Origin: FEB-25 sp963822175
GTDB lineage: Bacteria; Chloroflexota; Anaerolineae; Anaerolineales; UBA4823
Direction: 5' to 3'
Assembly (NCBI GenBank): GCA_963822175.1
Contig: CAWGGJ010000008.1
Span: forward strand, 1,136,780 to 1,200,779
DNA: 64,000 bases
Below the pieces are notes generated by a model. The model ran no database searches. It was given only the letters and a program-made list of their open reading frames with translations, and had not been told where the DNA came from. This document shows, piece by piece, positions 36,228 through 46,304 of the stretch (within the stretch, counting starts at the first letter, position 1; each line of letters starts with the position of its first letter). The translations under genes were made by a program, and so were the position numbers.

Positions 36228-39178
36228 AGCCTTTTTCTACTGGCAAGGACTTCACCGACTTTGTATCCGGTCGCAAGGGCAATACCATCCAAAGATCGCT
36301 CATGAATCCCATCGTAACCGCCAATTACATCCCCAACAGCATACAAATTGGGATAAATAACCTGATTTTCTTCATCAATCGGTTGGCAGTCTGAGTTTAC
36401 ATAAAGACCTGCTGCATGGATCGGGTGTCCTTCTGCTGAGATAAACTTGTCCCGGAACCATTCAGATCTTCGATGATTGAGTTTGATAGGGAGCGAGAAA
36501 ACGATTTCCTGCGCATAGCCATTCTCATTGGTAGTTATTCCACCTCCTAGGGTACCGCCGGTAGCGATAACGTAAGTCTTCGCAGGGTGGGATTTTTGTC
36601 TGGCTGCAGCATCTGAAAGTACTGCAGCGATAGCACCATTTTCAACAACTGTAGCGGATACAGCCATTCCAGTAAAAACAGCGCCATGATGTGATTGAAT
36701 GGCAGATACCAACATACTACTAAGCCGAATTCCAGGAATGGATGGTGGTAAACCAGGAATCTCGAAAACGGGAGCACCCAGAGATGATTCTAGGTGTCTT
36801 ATTGCTTGTGGAGAGTTATTTAATCCCAAAACCGCAGGAAAGCCTACTCGACCAATAGCACCGAGCTTTGGCTTAACCATATCGATTACTTCCTGGCGGA
36901 ATTCAGGATCATCAAATAATCGCGCCAACATAATTCCGCTTACCAGCTTGCTATTACGGAGAGACTTCAGGTCAAGGTTGATGGCACGAGCCAGGATACC
37001 TTGCGCATTGAGATTATCAGCGATGAGTGATGGAAAAAAATCATGAAATTGACTAAAACCGACGATCAACATTGGGGTTGGAAAACTCGTTTCTCCGGCA
37101 ATCATTGTCATAGGTGCAAGGCAAGTCAGGCGTAACGTGCCCAATGCTGTTGGAAGAGAGAATTCTGATTTTAATGAGCCATAATAAGGGTAACCCGCTT
37201 CTTCACTCAGACTAATGAATGAATTTAAAGCTTGTGTGAGTATATCCAAGCCAACACGTGCATATGGATGGTTGGGTTTGCTTAACACGAATTGTTCTAA
37301 ATACTCATTTAGTGAATGATATGCAGGTTTGGTTTCATCAATCGGATGCTTTATTATATCGATACACCCCGTTCCCCAATAAGGCGCTCCCCAGCCCTTA
37401 GTGATCAAATGTGTATTATTACCACCAAGGCATGCTCTCCAGGCAGTGATCAAACCGGACAATCCTGCCCCAATTACAACGACATCAACCGGATTATGTA
37501 TTGAATGAGTAATCAGCTTATTTTTTTCTTGAGATCGTACTTCCAAGGGGTGTTGATTCTCGTTGACTGGTGTTGAATATAATTCAGGTGATACTCTGGA
37601 TAATGTTTTTCCAGGTAAGCCTGACATATTTAGATTTCCGAGATAAATAAGCTCGTTCAATCTTTCCTGGCGGAGTTGCTGGCCCCACAAAACTGGAATA
37701 TTTCCTTTCCAACGTTCCTGGAGGAAATCACGCAGTGAAACATTGGTCTCTTCCACAGCTGGATGCCGTAGATCATGCAGTAAACCGGCTGCCCGGTAAC
37801 TACAAAATCCACCCTGACATGGTCCCATTCCCAGGCGAACATCACGACGAATATCATCAATAGTCACCGCATCCGACTGAATGATTGCTTGCTCAACCTC
37901 CTCAAGTGTGGCTAACTCGCACTCACAAATTAGCTGACCATAAGATAAATTTTTCTCGATTTTTTCCAAGCGAAATCCAAGATAGTTTCCATGCTGTTTA
38001 ATTTCAGATTGGGATGGTAAAATCTCAAGGTGGGTAGTGCATGTGCGACCGATTTTTAATTTCTCGCACACTTTATCAACTGTAACTTCAGCCATTTTTC
38101 GATATGTCGTCCATTTCCCACTGGTGATGGTGACAATCCCTTCTATTCCATCTCGTACAGTATGATCGAGCAAGGTATAACCCCGGCTAATGTCCCTGTT
38201 ACTGTCTGTCATTGTTTCTTGAATCAGTGGACGTACCCCAGCCCACGCTCGCAGGATGCGGAATTCTCTAAGTTTAGGAATTATTTTCTCACCTTCGTCT
38301 ATCATCAGGCGAATTTCCCAAGGTTCGATCGAATAATAACCGGGATCGTCAACCCGGACATCTGTGGTACCCATGATGGCAACCGAATGTGTAGGAACCA
38401 GGATATCACCATCTGAAGGTGGTTTGCAACGATTAATGACCGTGTTCACTATACGATGGTTTAAAGCGATCATGGTTCCTTTACCAGCTACCATTTGTAA
38501 ATTTATACCAGCTGTCGCGGCAATGATTCCCGCCCATGCGCCGGATGAATTGATCACCATGCTGGCATCAATTTGGACATCTTCATCCTTTACCAGGTCA
38601 TGGCATAAAGCACCTGTGACAGTCGGTTGAGATGAGGAAGATGATTGAGACTTGGTAAGGTGAAGTACTTCGTGATAGGTTAAAACCTGTGCACCTTTTT
38701 GACGGGCAGAAAGTGCATTGATATCCGCTGCAAGAAAGGAGTCAGCTGATGCATCCGGAACCCGAAAACACTGTTGAATGTTTGGGTCCAACAATGGTTC
38801 CTCTTTGAGCATCTGGCGAATCTCTACGTTTTCAGCGGGTATTCCAGCGGTATGGCAACCTTCTATGAAGGGTGATATATAGTCCGGGTCATCCTGAGCA
38901 GTTAGGACAAAAAAGCCACCAGTATCTTCGATACAACCAGGCATGATCTTTCGTAGAATACGGTTTTCCTCAATACACTCCTTAGCAGCCAGGGGATCTT
39001 TAACCACATATCTTGCTCCGCTATGTAACAGGCCATGATACCTGCCTGTAGTACCATATGCCAGGTCACGCCTCTCGACCAGAAGGCATTTTATTCCACG
39101 CAGAGCCAGGTCGCGAAGTACTCCTGTACCGGTAGCACCACCACCGATCACCAGGACATCTGTTTCGATATGACGCAT
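36224..39178 (-). CDS. glpA: Fused anaerobic glycerol-3-phosphate dehydrogenase subunits A and B
   Basis: This is one 984-residue polypeptide. Residues 1 to about 540 are GlpA, the FAD catalytic subunit: VLVIGGGATGTGVLRDLALRG at 8-28, TTGRYHGLLHSGARY, and a BFD-like iron-sulphur domain (CECELATLEEVEQAI..GMGPCQGGFCSYR). From about 560 to the end it is GlpB: VDVVVIGAGLSGLITAW, GAPYWGTGCIDII, and VIATGGTLGGG ... YAVGDVIGGYDGIHERSLDG. The two are separate genes in enterobacteria. No stop or frame change separates them here, so the fusion is a real single ORF. It oxidises sn-glycerol-3-phosphate to DHAP, with GlpC as partner. Confidence 0.92.
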   Translation of the reverse strand: MRHIETDVLVIGGGATGTGVLRDLALRGIKCLLVERRDLAYGTTGRYHGLLHSGARYVVKDPLAAKECIEENRILRKIMPGCIEDTGGFFVLTAQDDPDYISPFIEGCHTAGIPAENVEIRQMLKEEPLLDPNIQQCFRVPDASADSFLAADINALSARQKGAQVLTYHEVLHLTKSQSSSSSQPTVTGALCHDLVKDEDVQIDASMVINSSGAWAGIIAATAGINLQMVAGKGTMIALNHRIVNTVINRCKPPSDGDILVPTHSVAIMGTTDVRVDDPGYYSIEPWEIRLMIDEGEKIIPKLREFRILRAWAGVRPLIQETMTDSNRDISRGYTLLDHTVRDGIEGIVTITSGKWTTYRKMAEVTVDKVCEKLKIGRTCTTHLEILPSQSEIKQHGNYLGFRLEKIEKNLSYGQLICECELATLEEVEQAIIQSDAVTIDDIRRDVRLGMGPCQGGFCSYRAAGLLHDLRHPAVEETNVSLRDFLQERWKGNIPVLWGQQLRQERLNELIYLGNLNMSGLPGKTLSRVSPELYSTPVNENQHPLEVRSQEKNKLITHSIHNPVDVVVIGAGLSGLITAWRACLGGNNTHLITKGWGAPYWGTGCIDIIKHPIDETKPAYHSLNEYLEQFVLSKPNHPYARVGLDILTQALNSFISLSEEAGYPYYGSLKSEFSLPTALGTLRLTCLAPMTMIAGETSFPTPMLIVGFSQFHDFFPSLIADNLNAQGILARAINLDLKSLRNSKLVSGIMLARLFDDPEFRQEVIDMVKPKLGAIGRVGFPAVLGLNNSPQAIRHLESSLGAPVFEIPGLPPSIPGIRLSSMLVSAIQSHHGAVFTGMAVSATVVENGAIAAVLSDAAARQKSHPAKTYVIATGGTLGGGITTNENGYAQEIVFSLPIKLNHRRSEWFRDKFISAEGHPIHAAGLYVNSDCQPIDEENQVIYPNLYAVGDVIGGYDGIHERSLDGIALATGYKVGEVLASRKRL

Positions 39179-39235
39179 GAATTTTCCTCTGTTTAATAAG
39201 AGTGAATAGATATTTAGTGAACCGATAAAAAGTAA

Positions 39236-40747
39236 CTACTCAATCCAATTGAAAGTTCGACTGACAGCTTTCAGCCAACCGCTAAATAATAAGTCCCTAC
39301 GATTTTTTCCCATTTCAGGGATCCAGGTTTGGCTGATCTGCCAATTACTTTGTAAGTCTTCCAGGCCGTTCCAAAACCCTACAGCCAAACCTGCAGCGTA
39401 TGCAGCACCTAACGCGGTCGTTTCAGAAATTTTTGGCCTGACAACAGTAACACCGAGGATATCTGCTTGAAATTGCATTAATAACTGGTTGAAAACCATT
39501 CCACCATCCACTTTTAACTTTCTTAGCCTGACTCCAGAATCTTCCTTCATTGCATCCAGTACTTCACGGGTTTGATAGGCAGTTGCTTCTAAGCAAGCCC
39601 GTGCGATATGCCCTTTATTAATATAGCGAGTAAGGCCGACTATCACACCCCTGGCATCTGATCGCCAGTATGGAGCATAGAGGCCTGAGAAGGCAGGAAC
39701 GAAATAAATGCCACCATTATTCTCCACGCTACGTGCTAATTCTTCTACATCAGATGATTTATTGATTAAACCAAGGTTATCCCGAAGCCATTGTACAAGG
39801 GCACCGGTTATTGCAATTGAGCCTTCCAATGCATAATTCGCTGGTTGATCCCCAAATTTATAAGCAAGGGTGGTCAATAAACCATGGGTGGATTTTGTTA
39901 TTTTCATACCCGTATTCAACAACATGAAACAGCCTGTTCCATAAGTGTTTTTTGCTTCGCCTATGTTAAAGCATGTTTGTCCCACCATGGCGGCTTGTTG
40001 GTCACCAAGATCCCCACAAATTGGTATAACATCATTAAAAAGACCGGTTTTTGTTGTATAGCCATATACTTTTGGGTCACTAGATGGATGGATCGACGGG
40101 AGTATACTTCGAGGTATATTCATTGCATTCAAGATATTCTCATCCCAGTCCAGATTGGTCAAATTCATCAGCATCGTTCGGCTGGCATTGGTTACATCGG
40201 TTTTATGGATGCCATGATTGGGTCCACCAGTTAGCCACCAAATGAGCCAGGAATCGATATTCCCAAAAATCGCATTACCATGGTCAACGGCTTTTCTCAG
40301 TTGAGGAATATTTTCTAGCAACCAAACAATTTTTGGTCCAGAAAAATAGGTTGTGAGAGGTAAACCTACTTTTTCTCTAAATCGATCTTGACCTCCTTCA
40401 GATGCCAGAGAGTCACAAATCTCCTTGGTCCGCATATCTTGCCACACGATAGCGTTATAGAAAGGTTTTCCTGTATTTTTATCCCAAACCAGAGTAGTCT
40501 CTCGCTGATTGGTAATACCGATCGATGCGATGTCGCCTGGCTTGATTTCTCCCTTATTCAAAACTTCTTTAACAACTTCCTGTGTGCTCTGCCAGATTTC
40601 CAATGGGTCGTGTTCGACCCATCCAGGTTGGGGATAAATTTGTCGGTGCTCTCTCTGCGCAGACCACAGAATATTTCCAGCACGATTGAAAAGCATACAC
40701 CGGGTGCTGGTAGTTCCTTGATCAATTGCAGCTATATATTTGGACAT
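39236..40747 (-). CDS. glpK: Glycerol kinase
   Basis: This FGGY-family kinase converts glycerol to sn-glycerol-3-phosphate, the substrate of the adjacent dehydrogenase. The phosphate loop is AAIDQGTTSTRCMLF at residues 5-19. TNQRETTLVWDKNTGKPFYNAIVWQD follows, then ENNGGIYFVPAFSGLYAPYW and LKVDGGMVFNQLLMQFQAD near the C-terminus. The 503-residue length matches GlpK. No facilitator (glpF) is seen nearby. Confidence 0.95.
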   Translation of the reverse strand: MSKYIAAIDQGTTSTRCMLFNRAGNILWSAQREHRQIYPQPGWVEHDPLEIWQSTQEVVKEVLNKGEIKPGDIASIGITNQRETTLVWDKNTGKPFYNAIVWQDMRTKEICDSLASEGGQDRFREKVGLPLTTYFSGPKIVWLLENIPQLRKAVDHGNAIFGNIDSWLIWWLTGGPNHGIHKTDVTNASRTMLMNLTNLDWDENILNAMNIPRSILPSIHPSSDPKVYGYTTKTGLFNDVIPICGDLGDQQAAMVGQTCFNIGEAKNTYGTGCFMLLNTGMKITKSTHGLLTTLAYKFGDQPANYALEGSIAITGALVQWLRDNLGLINKSSDVEELARSVENNGGIYFVPAFSGLYAPYWRSDARGVIVGLTRYINKGHIARACLEATAYQTREVLDAMKEDSGVRLRKLKVDGGMVFNQLLMQFQADILGVTVVRPKISETTALGAAYAAGLAVGFWNGLEDLQSNWQISQTWIPEMGKNRRDLLFSGWLKAVSRTFNWIE

Positions 40748-40756
40748 ATTTATCTG

Positions 40757-41200
40757 TTAGCAATTCAATGTATTCAGTAATCCAGTAATCAGCTGATCTT
40801 TTTCAGCTGCATTAAGCCTGGCTGAAGGGTGCATCAACAGATATTGAGCAGGTGGCATTTCTCCTTCATTGATTACTTCTGCAAGTTCTCCTGACTCAAT
40901 TGGCCAGCCACTTGACCAATCAGAAAAATTCAACCTGCTTCGACCTTCAGCAACATCATGATAGAGTAGCCATGATACGGGCGCGATTTTTGAATACCAC
41001 GGCCAAACAGTTTCATTACTGTGGCAGTCAAAACATGCTCTTTTTGCCAGCTGCTGGGTTTGTGGACTGTCCCAATTTGGACTGCTAACAACTGGTGGAT
41101 TAGTGTGGTTTTTACCATAAGGGATGAATTGGATTAAAACTAAAAGTACAATACCGATAATGACAAGGATAGATAAGATTTTAATTATTTTCTTGGTCAT
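40757..41200 (-). CDS. Haem-binding domain protein (haem_bd type), membrane-anchored
   Basis: This is a 147-residue protein with an N-terminal hydrophobic anchor (about residues 5-25). A CxxCH haem motif (ACFDCHSNETVWPWYSKIAP, Cys56-Cys59-His60) is followed by SWLLYHDVAEGRSRLNFSDW and ..GEMPPAQYLLMHPSARL. This is the pattern of the PF14376 haem-binding family, and c-type attachment outside the membrane is expected. ATG 41200 has GGAG nine bases upstream. Its place nine bases before glpK suggests a redox role linked to glycerol-phosphate oxidation, but that is inference. Confidence 0.84.
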   Translation of the reverse strand: MTKKIIKILSILVIIGIVLLVLIQFIPYGKNHTNPPVVSSPNWDSPQTQQLAKRACFDCHSNETVWPWYSKIAPVSWLLYHDVAEGRSRLNFSDWSSGWPIESGELAEVINEGEMPPAQYLLMHPSARLNAAEKDQLITGLLNTLNC

Positions 41201-41235
41201 AATTTTTAGCTCCAATCAGTATTAAGAAATCAAGG

Positions 41236-42246
41236 TCAGGAATATCCGTCAGGGTTCTGGACCTGCCACCGCCAGGCGTCAACACACATTTCTTCCAGGG
41301 TTTTATGGGCATACCAGCCAAGTTCGTGATTGGCTTTGGTCGGATCGGCATAGGATATTGCTGCATCTCCTGGTCGGCGGTCATGGAATTTATAGGGAAT
41401 CTTATGCTGGCATGCTTTTTCAAATGCAGAAATCACTTCCATAACACTATACCCTCGACCTGTGCCCAGATTATAGGTCACAAGACCGGGCTCTTGTTTA
41501 AATTTTTCAAGAGCCTTTATGTGTCCATCAGCCAGGTCCATAATATGGATATAATCCCGAATGCCTGTTCCATCAGGGGTTGGATAATCATCTCCCCATA
41601 CCCGGACAAACGGTCGCCGTCCGATCGCTACCTGGGCAACATATGGAGTGAGATTATTTGGAACACCATTTGGATCTTCTCCAATTTGACCGCTTGGATG
41701 TGCTCCAACTGGATTAAAATAACGCAATATGGCGATATTCCATTCCGGTTCTGCATGGTATAGGTCGCGAAGTATATCCTCGATCATTAGTTTGGTCCGG
41801 CTATAGGGGTTGAGCACCGAAAGGGGATATTGCTCCGAAATCGGAACCGATTTTACATCTCCATAAACTCCCGCTGATGAGCTAAAAACAATATTCTTTG
41901 TATTATTTTGCTTCATTACTTCCAACAAGATCAGTGAACCGGTCACGTTATTATGAAAGTATTGCAAGGGGATATTAACTGATTCCCCCATCGATTTTAA
42001 ACCTGCAAAATGGATCACAGCATTAATACTATGTTTTTCAAAAACAGACTGCAGTCCTTTTTTGTCTAATAAATCAACTTTATAAAAAGATAAATTCTTT
42101 CCGGTAAGCTCCTGGACCCTTCGGATAGATTCTTCCTTGCTGTTGCACAGATTATCGACAACAATGACATCATATCCATTTTGCAGTAGCTCAACACAGG
42201 TATGGCTGCCGATATAACCAGCTCCCCCTGTTACGAGTATATTCAT
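41236..42246 (-). CDS. galE: UDP-glucose 4-epimerase
   Basis: This SDR interconverts UDP-glucose and UDP-galactose. Residues 6-12 contain the NAD motif in VTGGAGYIGSH. HFAGLKSMGES, FSSSAGVYGD and YSRTKLMIEDIL (catalytic Tyr-xxx-Lys) follow, then RYFNPVGAHPSGQIGEDPNG and GTGIRDYIHIMDLADGH. At 336 residues it is typical GalE. It overlaps the cupin gene by 4 bases (ATGA). Confidence 0.95.
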   Translation of the reverse strand: MNILVTGGAGYIGSHTCVELLQNGYDVIVVDNLCNSKEESIRRVQELTGKNLSFYKVDLLDKKGLQSVFEKHSINAVIHFAGLKSMGESVNIPLQYFHNNVTGSLILLEVMKQNNTKNIVFSSSAGVYGDVKSVPISEQYPLSVLNPYSRTKLMIEDILRDLYHAEPEWNIAILRYFNPVGAHPSGQIGEDPNGVPNNLTPYVAQVAIGRRPFVRVWGDDYPTPDGTGIRDYIHIMDLADGHIKALEKFKQEPGLVTYNLGTGRGYSVMEVISAFEKACQHKIPYKFHDRRPGDAAISYADPTKANHELGWYAHKTLEEMCVDAWRWQVQNPDGYS

Positions 42247-42569
42247 CGATAATCCTCCCTTGGGGGAGAAAAGGTATCAATAATGACTGTTGGATCCAAT
42301 GTATGAGCACCATGAGGTATATTGGATGGTGCACAATAACTATCACCTTGGCCAAGCTCAGTTTCCTGCCCGGCGATAGTCATCATAACCCGACCTTCTA
42401 CCACATAACCGACCTGCTCGTGTGGGTGGCTGTGTATCGGGATGGTGACATTTGCATCAAAGGTGAATTCACATATCATCATGGATTGACATTGCGCTAA
42501 TGTCTTACGCTTCAATCCTTGGAGCATATTGACTGCAATTGCATCTTGATTTAGAAATATCATTGCCAT
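42243..42569 (-). CDS. Small cupin protein
   Basis: This 108-residue single cupin barrel has motif 1 in IPIHSHPHEQVGYVVEGRVM (metal His, His and Glu) and motif 2 in PSNIPHGAH. Such proteins bind a metal and a small ligand, or act as sugar-binding or isomerase-like modules. It sits between galE (4-base overlap) and the Gfo/Idh oxidoreductase, so a role in sugar or uronate handling is possible. Confidence 0.88.
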   Translation of the reverse strand: MAMIFLNQDAIAVNMLQGLKRKTLAQCQSMMICEFTFDANVTIPIHSHPHEQVGYVVEGRVMMTIAGQETELGQGDSYCAPSNIPHGAHTLDPTVIIDTFSPPREDYR

Positions 42570-42592
42570 TCTCCACTATTGTGATTGCCAAT

Positions 42593-43579
42593 TTATATAG
42601 AGACGCGTTTTGAATATTTTGCGGAGTGATATAGTGCTTCAATGGTCAAGATGTTATCTTTGCTTTCATCTAGGCAGATACGGGTTGGTTTATTCCGCAT
42701 TATCGCTTCTTCCATATCATTGATTTCACCCTGGTAAAGCTCTGCACCCCTTATTTGAATTATCTTTTTCTCACCATCACTCTCGAGAATTATTTTTGTT
42801 TTAATCCTGGTTTGTATGGTTCCGGGATGATTATTCTTCCTTTATCACCCGTAAACACCATTTCAACTTTAAATGGGGTAATAAAGCTGCAGTCAAATTG
42901 AACCACTACCTCACCTGGATATAGCATATGACCAGTAAATAACAAATCGATCCCGGTTGGACCAGTCACTTGGTGACCATCAATTTCAATGGGTTGCTTT
43001 CCGATGATATACCGAGAATAACTTATCGGGTAACAACCAACATCCCAGAGGCTACCCCCACCCAAATTTGGATCAAATCGTGGATCGAAGGAACGTGTGT
43101 TGGTGTAACAAAAAGAACCTTGGATATAAAGTAGGTTACCAATATCACCATTGTCAATCATTTGTTTGACCATGATTGTTTGAGGATGATGACGATACAT
43201 GAATGCTTCAGTAATTATCATACCAGTCTCCCTGGCAGTATTTATGACAGCATCCATATCCGTGCTTTTGGTAGTAATAGGCTTTTCGCATAACACATGT
43301 TTCCCCATTCGCATAGCTTTTATGGACCACTCAGCATGCAGGCTATTGGGTAATGAGTTATAGATAACTTCAATCTCCGGGTCTGAAAGCATGGCATCGT
43401 AACTGGAAAAAACGCGAGGAATCCCCCAGGTTTGGGCATATTCAGTTCCTTTTGCCAATGATCGACTTGCCACTGCCAACAGCTCACTGGATTTTGACGA
43501 GAGTATGGGAGGTAATCAATGCCCGGTTAATTCTGGCAGTACCTAATAATCCCCATCGAAGCTTTTTGTATTTCTCCAT
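42593..43579 (-). CDS. Gfo/Idh/MocA family oxidoreductase, two frameshifts
   Basis: This NAD(P)-dependent sugar-type dehydrogenase is broken into three frames. The start (ATG 43579) gives RWGLLGTARINRALI, the Rossmann loop. The middle ORF (43479-42790) carries AVASRSLAKGTEYAQTWGIP, LCEKPITT (catalytic EKP) and GGGSLWDVGCYPI. The tail in a third frame reads IQIRGAELYQGEINDMEEAI to a stop at 42593. Single bases in A/T runs explain both shifts (plus 43492-43495, one too many; plus 42793-42802, one too few). The restored product is about 328 residues, the usual size. A TATAAT box lies eight bases before ATG. Confidence 0.8.
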
Positions 43580-43587
43580 GGTTTCCA

Positions 43588-43593
43588 ATTATA
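43588..43593 (-). promoter_or_regulatory. -10 box eight bases before the Gfo/Idh gene
   Basis: The minus strand reads TATAAT, TGGAAACC, ATG. It is in a 61-base divergent gap shared with the helicase gene. Confidence 0.45.
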
Positions 43594-43625
43594 CTCGCCA
43601 AAAGAAATAATCTCATCCTGTTGAG

Positions 43626-43631
43626 TATAAT
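43626..43631 (+). promoter_or_regulatory. -10 box nine bases before the DUF1998 helicase gene
   Basis: The plus strand reads TATAAT, TACTGTGAT, ATG. No ribosome site is present, so a nearly leaderless message is predicted. Confidence 0.45.
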
Positions 43632-43640
43632 TACTGTGAT

Positions 43641-46213
43641 ATGTCCTTAATCTCCTTGTTAGCTCATTGGAAGACTGATCCTCAGATAGGACCGAACCTG
43701 ATCGAATGGCGAATTCTACCTGGAAAACCCGCCCGATTTTATTCCTTCCCGTCAAGTATTCATCCTGATCTTAAGCAAGCATTAATTGCTCGTGGCATAA
43801 CCTCGCTCTATACACACCAGGCTTCATCCTGGAAGGCTACGCAAGAAGGAAAAAACGTGGTCATCGTGACAGGTACTGCCAGCGGAAAGACTTTATGTTA
43901 TAACCTGCCTGTCCTGGATTGCTTGTTGAAGGAGAAAAACTCGACCGCATTATATTTATTTCCAACCAAAGCATTATCACAAGATCAGTTTTCTTTATTA
44001 AAATCAGTTGTCAGTCAATTCTCCGCAATTGACTCTGCCGATAAGTCGGATCCAATCAAATGTGCGATTTATGATGGTGACACTCCGGTAAGTGTGCGGT
44101 CCACTTTACGAAGCCAGGCGCGTTTGATTATCAGTAATCCAGATATGCTTCATACGGGTATATTACCCCATCACACTGCCTGGGCAGAGTATTTCCGTAG
44201 TTTACGTTTTGTCGTATTGGATGAAATACATACCTATAGGGGTGTGTTTGGCTCACATGTTGCTAATGTGATCGAACGTCTGAAACGGATCGCTACTTTT
44301 TATGGGTCTTCACCTCAATTCATTCTTACTTCCGCAACGATTGGAAACCCAGAGGAGCTGGGTCGGATGCTAATCAATGCACCTATTACTTTGGTCGATG
44401 ATGATGGTGCTGAAAAAGGAGAGAAGCATTTCCTGATCTATAATCCGCCAATCATTGATAAGAGCTTGGGATTACGTAAAAGTGCTATTCAGGCAGGTGT
44501 AAACCTGGCCCAGGATTTATTAAATTATGATATTCAGACAATTATTTTTAGCCGGGCAAGACGAACTGTAGAAATCATCCTTACTTACCTCAGGGAGATG
44601 TCCAATGGAACAATCTCTGGAGAAGGTAAGGAATCAATGAATTCTGATGAAAGTATCCGCGGTTATCGTTCGGGATACTTACCAGGACAGCGGCGAAAGA
44701 TCGAAGAAGGGTTGAGAAGAGGAGATGTGCGTGTAGTCGTCGCAACGAATGCCCTGGAATTGGGAATCGATATTGGTAAAATGGAAGCATCTCTCTTGAT
44801 CGGATATCCTGGTACGATAGCTTCGACATGGCAACAGGCAGGTAGATCGGGAAGGGCCGATAAATCATCTCTGGCTGTTTTGGTTGCATCACCAAGCCCG
44901 GTAGACCAGTACTTGGCTCAGCACCCCGCATATTTTTTCGGACATTCACCTGAGCATGGAATGATCAATCCTGGAAATCTCCTGATTTTGTTGGGTCATC
45001 TACGCTGTGCAGCTTTTGAGCTTCCATTCACAGAGGGAGAGTCTTTTGGATCAATGAAATCATCAGATTTGGTGCCGATGCTGGAATATCTTCAAGACGA
45101 GGGAATGATTCATCGTTCAGGAAACAAATATTTCTGGATGGCAGATAAGTATCCTGCTCAAAACGTCTCGCTTAGAAGTGCTTCCACAGAAACGGTATTA
45201 TTACAGGTTCCTAACACCAACGGTGATGGGGAAACGAAGATGCAAACGATTGGTGTAGTCGATGGATCAAGCGCATCATGGATGGCACATCCGGGTGCGA
45301 TCTATTTGCATGAAGGTGCAACTTATCTGGTAAAAGACTTAGATCAGGAACACCATATTGCAGTTCTCGAACCGAGCAACGTTGACTATTACACAGAGCC
45401 GCGAAGGGAAACTTCAGTCCAACAGGTTGAGAGATTAGCCTATGCTCCCATTCCCGGTGGTGAAAAAGCATATGGCGAGATATTGGTGACTACGCAGGTG
45501 ATTGGATTTCGGAAAATACGATGGCACACCAATGAAACACTTGGGATAGAAAACTTGCTTTTACCTCCGAATGAGCTATTGACTACCGGTTATTGGCTGG
45601 CTTTATCGGATGATACGGTTGGGAAATTACGTGATGAAGGTTTATGGTCAAATGCTCCAAATGATTATGGTCCAACTTGGACCAGACAACGTGATTTAGC
45701 AAGAGCTCGCGATGACTTCCGGTGCCAATTATGCGGTGAATCAGAGGGTATAAAGACCCATCATGTGCATCATAAAATACCATTCAGGATGTTCGAATCA
45801 GCCCAACAGGCAAACCAGCTGGCGAATTTAATCACATTATGTAATTCCTGCCATCGCAAGGTGGAAACAGCCGTACGGGTACGCAGTGGATTAGCAGGCC
45901 TGGCATTCACCATTGGAAATTTAGCTCCCCTTTTTTAATGTGCGATATTGGTGACATTGGAATTCATTCCGATCCACAATCATCTTTAGCGGATGGAAAA
46001 CCAGCAGTGATATTATATGATTTGATTCCAGGAGGAATCGGTTTAAGTGAAAGGTTATTTGAAATCCATGCGGACTTGATGAAAAGAAGCCTTGAGTTGG
46101 TTGGATCCTGCTCCTGTGAAGATGGATGTCCATCCTGTGTTGGCCCTGGAGGTGAATCCGGATTGGGAGGCAAGCGTGAAACACTGGCTTTACTAAAAGA
46201 ATTATCGTTGTAA
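43641..46213 (+). CDS. DEAD/DEAH helicase of the DUF1998 (MrfA/Hrq1-like) family with HNH motif, frameshifted near its end
   Basis: This superfamily 2 helicase is similar to MrfA/Hrq1 repair helicases. Residues about 70-85 form Walker A (VTGTASGKTLCYN), then VVLDEIHTYRG (DEAH-like box), ILTSATIGN, and motif VI in QQAGRSGRAD. From about 680 an HNH-type segment is present: DFRCQLCGESEGIKTHHVHH followed by LITLCNSCHRK. The DUF1998 cysteine cluster is split: after LAPLF a stop appears, and the protein continues in another frame from 45938 (ILYDLIPGGIGLSERLF, CSCEDGCPSCVGPGG). A T6 run at 45931-45936 that should be T7 restores the frame. The full length is about 857 residues. Confidence 0.85.
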
Positions 46214-46304
46214 AATATTAAGGAATAAATATTCTAGCGATTAATAAGGAAACATAAAATAATTCAATAATTTACACTAAAAAAAATCAAGAGAGGAGAA
46301 TGCA

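Noticed and set aside
45938..46213. Independent small Cys-rich gene
   Set aside because: Its sequence is the DUF1998 C-terminus of the preceding helicase, and a one-base T-run change restores the fusion.
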